Assembly: GCA_021738535.1 (NCBI GenBank)
Contig: JAIPBU010000029.1
Location: forward strand, 1-48,853
Length of the DNA: 48,853 nucleotides
Reading direction: 5' to 3'
From: Bacteroidales bacterium
GTDB taxonomy: Bacteria > Bacteroidota > Bacteroidia > Bacteroidales > VadinHA17
Part shown: in pieces, positions 27,301 through 34,605 of the stretch
How the letters are laid out: every line of letters begins with the position of its first letter
How positions within the stretch are numbered: the stretch's first letter is position 1
Program-made: the position numbers and the translations under genes
Notes under the pieces: model-generated
Seen by the model: only the letters and a program-made list of their open reading frames with translations
The model's database searches: none
What the model was told of the DNA's origin: nothing

Positions 27301-27600
27301 ATGGGTGAAAGTAATTATTCAGACGCTCATCTCTTCCCAGTTGCCTATAAGATGAAAGGCGGCGGTCAGACACTAGGTATGCCCGTGCCCGGTACCGGCA
27401 CTTTCGTATGGTGGGAAACACAGATAGACCCTACAATATATTTCGGAATTCCAATGGGAGGATGGAAACCGGTTGGCGAACCATTCTGTGAAAATAACCA
27501 GATGGAACCGGATATAAAAGTTATGAATGAGCCCGGGAAGATGGCAAAAGGACATGATCAGCAAATTGAAAAAGCAGTAGAAATTTTACTGAAAAAATAG
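24349..27600 (+). CDS. Tricorn-like S41 peptidase, secreted
   Basis: The 1083-residue protein has a signal peptide (1-22) and two consecutive beta-propeller regions built from TolB/WD-like blades (SPDGQSILF, SHDGSKIAFASDRYGNFDVF, SPDGRTLVYAAE and others). A very charged Lys/Glu insert follows (about 575-605), then a PDZ domain (about 803-850) and an S41 catalytic domain. By comparison with archaeal tricorn, the catalytic residues are H774 (NASHTGSG), S991-D992 (NYSDAHLFP) and E1023. It would degrade peptides in the periplasm or outside. Length matches tricorn homologues (about 1050-1090). Confidence 0.92.
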   Translation: MKSINVLIISGLLMLSSFAAKGQEEPLWLRYPAISPDGQSILFNYKGDIFRVSAGGGQAVPLTLSDSYEYSAVWSHDGSKIAFASDRYGNFDVFVMPSAGGQAHRLTYHSNNEKPSCFSVDNNNIIFSALRQDLHTHVQFPTSVMEELYSVPCRKGRVSQVLTTPAHDAVYSPDGSRLIFHDRKGYENDWRKHHTSSVTRDIWTYDLEEKKYIQLSTFEGENRNPVFAGNNNDFYFLSEETGSFNVHKSSISNPANSSVVTNFDNHPVRFLTRSDDNTLCFSYHGEIYTMRPGSEPQKLNVSISYDGMQDIEKLVKVNNGFTELTLSPNNKEFAYVFRGEIFVSSIEEGTTKRITNTPWQERSVDFSPDGRTLVYAAEVDTSWNIYTRSIERDEEPYFFVSTILEQKTVIATDKEEFQPVYSPDGKEIAYLEDRTTLKVINLKSGKSRTVLPAKYNYSYSDGDQWFRWSPDSKWLLVTFGQKERVMSDEVGLVKASGEGEVINLTKSGYSDSAPRWSKKGKLMTWATTRQGSFGENRGAVSRDIYAMFFTQEAFDRFNLSEEEYGLLKEKEEKNKEETNGENETEKKKRDKGKEEKEEVEELAFDMKNIEDRKERLTIHTSRLRDWVLSDDGEKLYYLTRFEGKYNIWETELRTKKTKMFAKLNAGNADMELSEDGKFILAISDGKPVKVDLKDGKPKPIACKGQMILRKSDERAYIFDHCWRQVREKFYVPDLQGVDWEFYYDEYKIFLPFINNNYDFAEMLSEMLGELNASHTGSGYRHSADDGDRTASLGLLYDYAHNAAGLKIAEVIEGGPLDRADTRLKAGDIIEKIDGQKVNADIDFYKLLNRTGGKYILLSLHRPSTGSKWEETVKPVSLGAENQLLYKRWVESSREKVNRLSDGELGYVHVRGMNDASMRTVIEEALGRHLSDKALIVDTRFNGGGNLHDVLSDFLTGEKYMDIIPHGQNVGYQPGSRWIKPSIVLMGESNYSDAHLFPVAYKMKGGGQTLGMPVPGTGTFVWWETQIDPTIYFGIPMGGWKPVGEPFCENNQMEPDIKVMNEPGKMAKGHDQQIEKAVEILLKK

Positions 27601-27707
27601 ATTCTGGTACGATTATATGTGCTTTAGCAATTCCTGAAAAAACGAACAGTATTTATACCAGATCAGAAGTCAGGATACAAATTATTAAGTCTTCCATACA
27701 TTTCTGG

Positions 27708-27715
27708 TATCTTTG
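27708..27715 (+). promoter_or_regulatory. -7 box upstream of macrodomain remnant
   Basis: TATCTTTG matches TAnnTTTG, 45 bp before the ATG at 27761. A -33 box is not obvious. If functional it would transcribe the remnant and possibly the desulfurase-SelD gene. Confidence 0.35.
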
Positions 27716-27760
27716 AATCATATTATATGGATAATTTCATTTTTTCTAATCTGTATCAGT

Positions 27761-27883
27761 ATGGAAACGAGGATAAGATATGTAAAGGGTGATGCTACCG
27801 AGCCGCAGGGCGATGGCAAAAAGATAACCTACAGGACACTTACACAACAAGGTGTTGCTGTAACTGTCTATGACCTCAGATAA
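27761..27883 (+). pseudogene. 40-codon macrodomain remnant with internal deletion
   Basis: The frame encodes METRIRYVKGDATEPQG, then DGKKI, then TYRTLTQQGVAVTVYDLR and a stop. The first part matches the N-terminus of ADP-ribose-binding macrodomain (Appr-1''-p processing) proteins, where a YVKGDAT-like strand starts the fold and GKKI leads to the IAHICN strand. The last part matches their C-terminal GVEVTVYD strand. Everything between, about 100 residues with the ADP-ribose site, is gone without breaking the frame. It ends 9 nt before the desulfurase-SelD ATG. Probably dead, though translation of a microprotein is possible. Confidence 0.65.
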
Positions 27884-27892
27884 ATAAACAAC

Positions 27893-30106
27893 ATGGAACC
27901 AGTTTACCTTGATTATAATGCTACAACACCGGTGGCACCGGAAGTAGCCGAAGCAATGCGTCCATACATTGATAAGTTTTTCGGAAATCCTTCAAGCCTT
28001 CATTCCTTTGGTACTGCAACAAAAATTGCAGTTGAAAATTCCAGAAGGCAGGTTGCAGGTCTCCTGGACTGTGATCCGGATGAAATTGTTTTTACAAGTG
28101 GAGGTACTGAATCAAACAATTATGCCATAAAAGGCATCGCTTTTGGCCACAAGAAAAAAGGTAAACATATTATTACCTCTGCAATCGAACATCCTGCCGT
28201 ATACGAAGTCTGCAAATACCTTGAAGACCATGGCTTTGAACTCACTTACCTTCCCGTTGACAGCTATGGAATGGTAGACCCGTCTTCTGTTTCAGATTCA
28301 ATTAAAGACAATACGATACTGATTACTGTCATGCATGCGAATAATGAGGTTGGAACCATACAACCCATTGAGGAGATTTCAGTAATTGCAAAAGAGCATG
28401 GCATTATTTTCCACACTGATGCAGCACAATCTGCCGGTAAGATACCAACCCGTGTAAAGGACCTGGGGGTTGACCTGCTGAGTATTGCAGGCCATAAGTT
28501 ATACGCTCCAAAAGGTATAGGAGCTTTATATATCAAAAACGGGACGAGCCTTGAGAAGCTCATTCACGGGGCAGATCATGAGCGTAACATGAGGGCCGGC
28601 ACAGAAAATGTCCTCGAAATAGTAGGCCTTGGAAAAGCATGCGAGATGGCTGCAAAGAACCTACCCGAATACCAAAAACATTACAGAGAGAACCGTGACC
28701 GACTGCTGGAATTACTGGAAGATGCTGTTCCCGGGTTAAGAGTAAACAATCATAAAGAAAAATGTCTTCCAAATACACTTAGCATTTCTTTTCCGGGCCT
28801 TGAGGCCAATACGCTGATATCACGTCTTGAAAATGTGGCTGCCTCGGCTGGTGCTGCCTGCCATGCTGAAAGCATAGATGTATCACAGGTACTGGAAGCA
28901 ATGAAAATTCCGGTCAGATACGCCATGGGAACTATCAGGTTTTCAACTGGCAGGTACAACAAGCCCGGAGAGATGGAACTTGCAGCAAAAGAGATTGCAG
29001 AAACAGTATCCTCCCTCAGACCACGGGATGAAAAAAATCTTTCTTCCGCTGAAGAATCTGCTGTCTCCGCTGATAAGATAAAACTTACACATTATACTCA
29101 CGGACTCGGTTGCGCCTGCAAGATACAGCCACAAAACCTTGAGAAGGTACTGGAGGGCATGCAGACATTTTCCCATCCTGATGTCCTGGTTGGCACAGAA
29201 ACTTCAGACGATGCCGGTGTTTACAGGATAAATGATAAGCAGGCTATTGTTCAGACACTTGATTTCTTCACACCTGTAGTGGATAATCCATATCATTTTG
29301 GAGCAATAGCTGCTTCCAATGCTTTGAGTGATATTTATGCTATGGGTGCAAAACCGCTTTTTGCCCTTAATATTGTCGGGTTTCCGGAAGACACATTACC
29401 CCTGGAAGTACTGAAACAAATCCTGCAAGGAGCATCAGACAAGGCAGCAGAAGCCGGTATACCAATACTTGGCGGGCATACAATTGAGGATCCAGAACCT
29501 AAATTCGGCCTTGTTGTAAGCGGTATAACGCACCCCGGCAAAATATTAAGAAACAGTGGGGCTGAACCGGGGGATTCAATTATCCTGACAAAGGCAATCG
29601 GTACAGGAATATTGTCAACCGCTCTGAAGAGGGGATTGCTGGACAATGATCTCCAGGACTTATTGATCAGTACAATGACAGAACTTAATAAGCTGCCTGC
29701 TGAACTAATGCAGAAATATAATGTGCATGCCTGCACCGATGTAACCGGGTTTGGTCTGGCAGGCCACCTCAGGGAAATGACACGTGGTTCAGCCTGCGAT
29801 GCTGAAGTAAAGGTTGATGATTTACCACTTATCCGTGAAACACGTAACCTGGCGGCAGGTGGAATTATTCCCGGCGGGACTTATAACAATCACAAATTTG
29901 TAAAAGATGATGTAAATTACGGAAGGCTTGGAAAAACAATGCAACTGGTGTTATGTGATGCCCAGACATCAGGCGGCCTGCTTATATCTATGCCCCGGGA
30001 AGAAGCCCGGTCATTCATTGAAGAATTACACGCTCACAATCTGCCTGATGCCTCAATAATAGGTACATTCATAAAAAAAGGTAAAGGCAGAATTTCCTTT
30101 TTATAA
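27893..30106 (+). CDS. selD: Cysteine desulfurase-like / selenide water dikinase (SelD) fusion
   Basis: The 737-residue protein fuses two enzymes. Residues 1-375 are a NifS/IscS-type cysteine desulfurase with PLP Lys K202 (IAGHKLYAPKG) and the loop Cys C323 (GAACHAES). After a Ser/Glu-rich linker (about 376-395), residues 396-737 form SelD, with GLGCACK (C407, C409, K410) at the site where many SelDs carry Cys or Sec, the DDAG motif and LGGHTIEDPEP. The first half could deliver selenium from selenocysteine to the second, which makes selenophosphate from selenide and ATP. No selA, selB, mnmH or tRNA-Sec is in the window. A decarboxylase gene follows after 21 nt. Confidence 0.93.
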   Translation: MEPVYLDYNATTPVAPEVAEAMRPYIDKFFGNPSSLHSFGTATKIAVENSRRQVAGLLDCDPDEIVFTSGGTESNNYAIKGIAFGHKKKGKHIITSAIEHPAVYEVCKYLEDHGFELTYLPVDSYGMVDPSSVSDSIKDNTILITVMHANNEVGTIQPIEEISVIAKEHGIIFHTDAAQSAGKIPTRVKDLGVDLLSIAGHKLYAPKGIGALYIKNGTSLEKLIHGADHERNMRAGTENVLEIVGLGKACEMAAKNLPEYQKHYRENRDRLLELLEDAVPGLRVNNHKEKCLPNTLSISFPGLEANTLISRLENVAASAGAACHAESIDVSQVLEAMKIPVRYAMGTIRFSTGRYNKPGEMELAAKEIAETVSSLRPRDEKNLSSAEESAVSADKIKLTHYTHGLGCACKIQPQNLEKVLEGMQTFSHPDVLVGTETSDDAGVYRINDKQAIVQTLDFFTPVVDNPYHFGAIAASNALSDIYAMGAKPLFALNIVGFPEDTLPLEVLKQILQGASDKAAEAGIPILGGHTIEDPEPKFGLVVSGITHPGKILRNSGAEPGDSIILTKAIGTGILSTALKRGLLDNDLQDLLISTMTELNKLPAELMQKYNVHACTDVTGFGLAGHLREMTRGSACDAEVKVDDLPLIRETRNLAAGGIIPGGTYNNHKFVKDDVNYGRLGKTMQLVLCDAQTSGGLLISMPREEARSFIEELHAHNLPDASIIGTFIKKGKGRISFL

Positions 30107-30127
30107 TAACAAACAAACTTATTACCA

Positions 30128-31585
30128 ATGAAAGATCCCACTCTCGACTATAATCTTAAAGACCTTAAAAAAATGATTGTACGTTCCTCGGAAATAATCG
30201 AGGAATGGTATATGAAGGGACTAAGAGACAATAAAATATACAGGAATCACACACCGGGAGAAATCAGGGACATATTTGATGAGCCTCTGCCTGAAAAAGG
30301 CACTGATCCAATGAAAATACTGGAAACTATCAGAGAAGATGTTTTCAGAACCTCTAATTTTAATCCCAGTCCTAATTACTACGGGTATATAACAGGTGGC
30401 GGTAATCATGCCTCAATACTGGCTGAACTGCTGAAGAGCAGCCTGAACCAGAATAATTTAAAATGGCACAGTGCCCCTGCCAATTCAGAAATGGAAAAGA
30501 TAGTAATAAGGTGGATCTGTGATTTTATAGCTTATCCCCCGGATTCAGCGGGAGTACTTGTCAGCGGCGGATCCGTTGCCAATTTCCTTAACCTAGCAGT
30601 TATGCGTAAAATAATGAGCAGGGAAAATATTTCCGAAGAAGGATTATATAACTCTATCCCCATGACTGTGTATGTTTCAGACCAGGGCCACTCCAGTATT
30701 GACAAGGCAATAGACATGCTTGGTATAGGAAAAAAATACCTCAGGAAAATAGAGTCCGATAAAGAACTGAGAATAAACATTAAATCACTGGAGAAAACAA
30801 TAGCTGATGACAGAAAAACAGGCTTACATCCTTCTTGTATAATAGGTATTGCAGGAACCACAAATAATGGGGCCGTGGATCCTTTGAAAGAACTGGGTGA
30901 AATAGCAAAAGAAAACGGTATGTGGTATATTGTTGACGGAGCTTATGGACTGCCCGCCGCGGGCACTGATCTGAAAAAGGAACTTTTTGAGGGATTCAGT
31001 ATGGCAGATTCATTGCTTATCAATCCACATAAATGGTTTTATGTCCCTTTTGAAGCTTCAGCCGTTATAGTAAAAAACAGGCAGGCCCTCAGAGACACTT
31101 TCAGCCTTGTTCCTGAATATCTCAAAGGGGGAAATGATGAAAACCAGAGAGACGACCTTATGAATTATAACCTTCAGCTGACCAAGGATTTTAAAGCACT
31201 AAAAGTTTGGATGACATTCAAGGCATACGGTACAGAACGGCTGAAAGCAGCAATTGAAAATGACTGCAGGCTTGCAAGCTATGCAGCAGAGATAATAAAT
31301 AAATCAGAAGACTTTGAGCTACTGGCGCCTGTTCCCCTTTCAATAGTGTGTTTCAGATATACCGGGAGAGGTGGTGAAATCAGGAATAAGGAGCAACTAC
31401 TGGAAAAAATAAATAGCCGGTTGCCCGGTGAGATAGAAAAAGACGGCAGGATCTTCTTTGCTGCAACAAAAATCAAGGGGAAAACTGCCCTGAGGATTAA
31501 TCTTACCAATCACAGGAGAAAAAAGAAAGATATTGACTTCCTTTTTAAGGTTATCAGGGACTTAGCAACCGGGATTACGGTGTAA
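30128..31585 (+). CDS. Group II PLP-dependent amino-acid decarboxylase family protein
   Basis: This 485-residue enzyme has the fold of aromatic-L-amino-acid, glutamate and diaminobutyrate decarboxylases: YYGYITGGGNHAS and SAPANSEMEKIVIRW near the N-terminus, VSGGSVANFLNL (substrate and phosphate loop), a DGAYGLPAAG segment and the PLP Lys K302 in INPHKWFYVP. It decarboxylates an amino acid to an amine, but the substrate cannot be read by eye. It is 21 nt after the desulfurase-SelD gene and is likely in the same transcript, although a functional link is not obvious. Confidence 0.85.
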   Translation: MKDPTLDYNLKDLKKMIVRSSEIIEEWYMKGLRDNKIYRNHTPGEIRDIFDEPLPEKGTDPMKILETIREDVFRTSNFNPSPNYYGYITGGGNHASILAELLKSSLNQNNLKWHSAPANSEMEKIVIRWICDFIAYPPDSAGVLVSGGSVANFLNLAVMRKIMSRENISEEGLYNSIPMTVYVSDQGHSSIDKAIDMLGIGKKYLRKIESDKELRINIKSLEKTIADDRKTGLHPSCIIGIAGTTNNGAVDPLKELGEIAKENGMWYIVDGAYGLPAAGTDLKKELFEGFSMADSLLINPHKWFYVPFEASAVIVKNRQALRDTFSLVPEYLKGGNDENQRDDLMNYNLQLTKDFKALKVWMTFKAYGTERLKAAIENDCRLASYAAEIINKSEDFELLAPVPLSIVCFRYTGRGGEIRNKEQLLEKINSRLPGEIEKDGRIFFAATKIKGKTALRINLTNHRRKKKDIDFLFKVIRDLATGITV

Positions 31586-31621
31586 TATTTACAAAAGAGA
31601 CAGAGATTAAATAAATTTCTT

Positions 31622-31629
31622 TATATTTG
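31622..31629 (+). promoter_or_regulatory. -7 box of the RRM gene with a long leader
   Basis: TATATTTG, exact TAnnTTTG. The ATG at 31728 follows after about 98 nt, so the mRNA would have a leader of roughly 90 nt. That leader contains a GGACT-TAT-AGTCC hairpin (about 31649-31661). Confidence 0.45.
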
Positions 31630-31727
31630 AACATTGTTTAATCATGAGGGACTTATAGTCCTGGTACTTCGTTACTCAGCTAATTAAGTTCGCAGACAAA
31701 AGACTCTCAGTAATTTTTTTATTTCAA

Positions 31728-31988
31728 ATGAACATTTTTGTTGCAAGACTTTCGTATCAGACTACGGAAGAACAATTAGATCAGCTATTTCAAAAATATG
31801 GAGAAGTAGCATCTGCTAAGATTATCTTCGACAGGTACGAAGGAAGATCTAAAGGTTACGGCTTTGTCGAAATGCCAAATGATGATGAGGCACTCGATGC
31901 AATTAACGCACTCAATGACACCGAATTTGACGGACGTCAGATAGTAGTTAAAAAAGCCAGACCGAAAGAAGATAACTCCAGGGATTAA
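31728..31988 (+). CDS. Small RNA-recognition-motif (RRM) RNA-binding protein
   Basis: The 86-residue protein is a single RRM with RNP2 (IFVARL, residues 3-8) and RNP1 (RSKGYGFVEM, about 40-49) carrying the aromatic residues that stack on RNA, and a short basic/acidic tail. Single-RRM proteins in Bacteroidota and Cyanobacteria are often cold-induced or global post-transcriptional regulators. The long leader (31630-31727) suggests control at the mRNA level. A terminator follows at 32082. Confidence 0.93.
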   Translation: MNIFVARLSYQTTEEQLDQLFQKYGEVASAKIIFDRYEGRSKGYGFVEMPNDDEALDAINALNDTEFDGRQIVVKKARPKEDNSRD

Positions 31989-32081
31989 TAATATAATACC
32001 CTGAGGTCTATAGCATTTTATCGGGTCATGCTCATTAAAACACAGATCTGAGAAAGACCCGCTTTTTTACGAGAAACTTTA

Positions 32082-32121
32082 CCGGACAATCAGCAAAACA
32101 TGCTGCTTGTCCGGTTTTTTT
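32082..32121 (+). terminator. Rho-independent terminator of the RRM gene
   Basis: CCGGACAA pairs with TTGTCCGG, and CAGCA with TGCTG inside it, followed by seven T residues. A weaker CGGGTC/GACCCG pair lies just upstream (32022-32061). Confidence 0.88.
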
Positions 32122-32145
32122 ATTAGTATATGACACAAGTATTAG

Positions 32146-32153
32146 TAAATTTG
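32146..32153 (+). promoter_or_regulatory. -7 box upstream of small secreted protein
   Basis: TAAATTTG, exact TAnnTTTG, 28 bp before the ATG at 32182, right after the preceding terminator. Confidence 0.4.
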
Positions 32154-32181
32154 CATGCGGAACCACTAATAAATTGCGGTT

Positions 32182-32577
32182 ATGAAAAAATTAATTATCA
32201 GCCTGGTACTTTTTACAGCTATCCTGGCATCAGCTATGTCACAGACTCGTCAGGCCAGTCATTCGGCCGCTCTTAAGACAGGCGTAAAAACCATTGATCT
32301 GATTAACGGGCTCCGGATTAAAGTAGATTTCAACCCTGAAAAAGAAACACTCTGGTTTACAGGCGAATCAAAGGATTTGAAAATGTTTATTACAGAATTC
32401 ATCCCCCTGGCAAACCCGCGTGATACAAAGATTGAAATAGGTAAAAGTTACCGGCTGGACAATATGTATGCCAGCATTGAATACAAAATACTTGAAATAC
32501 AGGATAACAGGGTTACCCGAATATGGTTCAGAATAGCAGCTAAAACCCTTCAACTGCCTGAGAAGAACTGGATATAA
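32182..32577 (+). CDS. Small secreted protein of unknown function
   Basis: I do not recognise a family. The 131-residue protein starts with a clear signal peptide (1-20, cleavage near SAMSQT). The mature part (about 110 residues) alternates hydrophobic and polar residues as in a beta-rich fold (IDLINGLRIKVDF, ETLWFTGESKDLKMFITEF, ASIEYKILEI, TRIWFRIAAK). It has no Cys and no lipobox, so it is probably periplasmic or secreted. It has its own -7 box and ends 25 nt before the MDR oxidoreductase gene. Confidence 0.75.
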   Translation: MKKLIISLVLFTAILASAMSQTRQASHSAALKTGVKTIDLINGLRIKVDFNPEKETLWFTGESKDLKMFITEFIPLANPRDTKIEIGKSYRLDNMYASIEYKILEIQDNRVTRIWFRIAAKTLQLPEKNWI

Positions 32578-32602
32578 TTTTTTTAAGAGAGGTGTACATT
32601 GT

Positions 32603-33598
32603 ATGAGTGAGACAGATTACATGAAAGCAGTAGTTCAGGAAAATGAAGGAGACAGCTTAGAAATAAAAGAGATTCCCATACCGGTACCCGGACCAGGTGA
32701 GGTACTGGTAAAAATGGACTACTCGCCAATAAATCCTTCCGACCTTAGCCTGATTCAGGGCACTTACGCAATAAAAACCGGATACCCCCTGGTGCCCGGT
32801 ATTGAGGGATCAGGAAGAGTGATAGATGCTGGCAAAGGCCTGATAGGCAAACTAAGAATAGGTAAAAGAGTAGCCTGTACATCATCTCAGAACAGAGATG
32901 GCACATGGGCTGAATACATGGTAACATCTGCTTACAGGGTAATACCTCTCAGCAGGACTATCGAAGATAAGCAGGGATCCATGCTGCTTGTAAACCCGCT
33001 TACAGCATCTGCTTTTGTTGAAATTGCTAAAAAGAAAGGACACAGGACAATTGTAAATAATGCTGCCGCAAGTGCACTTGGAAAGATGCTGATATACCTG
33101 TGTAAAAAAAATGACCTGGAGCTTATAAATATTGTAAGAAGAGAAGATCAGATTAAAACACTTAGGGGACTAAAAGCTGAATATATATTATCAAGTGATT
33201 CACCTGATTTTGAAAAAGAACTGGGCTTTATCGCAAATAAGATGAATGCCAGGCTCTTCTTCGATGCCGTTGGAGGCAATCAGACCGGGATAATACTTAA
33301 AGTATCTCCTCCGGGCAGTACGATTGTTACATATGCAAAACTCTCAGAAACAAACATCAGTATTGATCCCAGGCTTCTTATCCAGCAGAATAAAAAACTG
33401 GAAGGATTCTACCTTGGTCATTACACATCGGGTAAGTCTGTACTTGAAAATATTAAAACAATAAATAGAATGAAAAGCCTGATGTCTAATGGACTGGCAA
33501 TTAATATCTCATCAGTTTATCCATTGGAAAATATAAATAAAGCACTCAAGCAATACCGCAATAACATGTCGTCAGGAAAGGTGCTGATCCAGATTTGA
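32603..33598 (+). CDS. MDR-family zinc-free alcohol dehydrogenase / quinone oxidoreductase
   Basis: This 331-residue medium-chain dehydrogenase/reductase has the N-terminal GroES-like domain (NPSDLSLIQGTYAIKTGYPLVPGIEGSG, about 37-64) and a Rossmann fold with the NAAASALGKML loop (about 152-162) in place of the usual GxGxxG, as in quinone reductase and enoyl reductase members. The catalytic-zinc Cys is absent. The NADPH-dependent substrate is unknown. AAGAGAGGTG lies about 10 nt before the ATG, one of the better ribosome-binding sites in the window. Confidence 0.83.
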   Translation: MSETDYMKAVVQENEGDSLEIKEIPIPVPGPGEVLVKMDYSPINPSDLSLIQGTYAIKTGYPLVPGIEGSGRVIDAGKGLIGKLRIGKRVACTSSQNRDGTWAEYMVTSAYRVIPLSRTIEDKQGSMLLVNPLTASAFVEIAKKKGHRTIVNNAAASALGKMLIYLCKKNDLELINIVRREDQIKTLRGLKAEYILSSDSPDFEKELGFIANKMNARLFFDAVGGNQTGIILKVSPPGSTIVTYAKLSETNISIDPRLLIQQNKKLEGFYLGHYTSGKSVLENIKTINRMKSLMSNGLAINISSVYPLENINKALKQYRNNMSSGKVLIQI

Positions 33599-33632
33599 AA
33601 TAACATAATTTATTTAAACCCTGCTTCATTTA

Positions 33633-34481
33633 TTACACGCCTGGAGTAAATTTACCAAGGGTAGGCGGTAAATTCTCCCTTATCTTATCCAGGGCTGAAT
33701 CATTCTCTTTCTTAAGTTTATTTTGCAGGGCCCTGTACCTGTCAACAAACTTATCCTTTTTCTTCCCTTTGGCATTAAAAAATAATCTCACCGATTCAGA
33801 AAGTACAAGCTTGTCGTGCCATTCGCCAATAAGCTTTTCTGTCCGGTTAAGACTTTCAAAGTGACTTTCGGTCAAAGTACTGCCTTCTTCCGGCCAGCTT
33901 AATTTCAGCAAGGGTTTAATATTCTTAAAAATCCTTCTTACATCATGAATATATTCGTAATCATCCGGTGAATCATCAAGTAATTGCTTTATTCTGGAGC
34001 TTTCAGAATAAATGAAGTCATCAATCTTTTTGATGAGTTCTGGTTCTGTATAAGCGGATAGCATATCCCCTACCCGGGTATTCATTTCTTCCAGTCGGGT
34101 ATAATTAAATGAAACAATAGCATTATCCAGGTTCTCATTCCATGCAGGCCTCAGTTTTGATACGTATTTTGAGAACGGCTCTATTAATGCCTTTCCTGGT
34201 TTATGATTTTCCAGTATTCTCAAGTTAACCTGGCTCTCCCTGATCAGACCGGCAGCCTTAAATACAGGTTTGAACAGCCTGTAATGATCCTTTGCCCTGA
34301 ATTCAGAAGGATGCAAAAACTGCAAAAAACGGAAAATTGCCTTAATTCTCTTAACCCGGACCCTTAACTGGTGTAAATCCCTTTCCTTATACTTTCCCGG
34401 AATATCTTCCAGGAATGAGCAAGTATCATCCACCTGCTTTGAATAAAATGTAAATAGAAACACCTGCTTATTGTCAACCAT
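33633..34481 (-). CDS. CHAD-domain protein
   Basis: The 282-residue all-helical protein shows the CHAD signature: conserved His followed by basic residues (LHQLRVRVKRIKAIFRFL, about 36-53, and YIHDVRRIFKNIKPLL, about 187-202). CHAD domains bind polyphosphate and are often associated with polyphosphate granules. There is no linked CYTH/triphosphatase domain. It is convergent with the MDR gene and divergent from trmO. Confidence 0.8.
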   Translation of the reverse strand: MVDNKQVFLFTFYSKQVDDTCSFLEDIPGKYKERDLHQLRVRVKRIKAIFRFLQFLHPSEFRAKDHYRLFKPVFKAAGLIRESQVNLRILENHKPGKALIEPFSKYVSKLRPAWNENLDNAIVSFNYTRLEEMNTRVGDMLSAYTEPELIKKIDDFIYSESSRIKQLLDDSPDDYEYIHDVRRIFKNIKPLLKLSWPEEGSTLTESHFESLNRTEKLIGEWHDKLVLSESVRLFFNAKGKKKDKFVDRYRALQNKLKKENDSALDKIRENLPPTLGKFTPGV

Positions 34482-34522
34482 TTTAAATGACTGTTTAACT
34501 GTAATTTAATGAATTTATTATT

Positions 34523-34551
34523 GAATGCAAGTAGTTGTGGCATATGCATTC
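34523..34551. promoter_or_regulatory. Candidate operator upstream of trmO-photolyase
   Basis: GAATGCA (34523-34529) and its inverse TGCATTC (34545-34551) are separated by 15 bp. A further direct half-site AATGCAA lies at 34560-34566, overlapping the expected -33 region of the trmO promoter. It could bind a dimeric regulator; which one is unknown. Confidence 0.4.
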
Positions 34552-34582
34552 ATCCTGATAATGCAATAATAGTCATTTATAT

Positions 34583-34590
34583 TAACTTTG
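34583..34590 (+). promoter_or_regulatory. -7 box of the trmO-photolyase-fkbM operon
   Basis: TAACTTTG, exact TAnnTTTG, 16 bp before the ATG at 34606. The -33 side has no clear TTG, which often indicates activator dependence. Confidence 0.5.
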
Positions 34591-34605
34591 GGGAAATTCA
34601 ATACT

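Noticed and set aside
29107..29124. Selenocysteine-containing SelD
   Set aside because: The active-site codons encode Cys (GCACK); there is no in-frame TGA.
34588..34605. TTG start for trmO
   Set aside because: It overlaps the TAACTTTG -7 box; ATG 34606 fits the family N-terminus.
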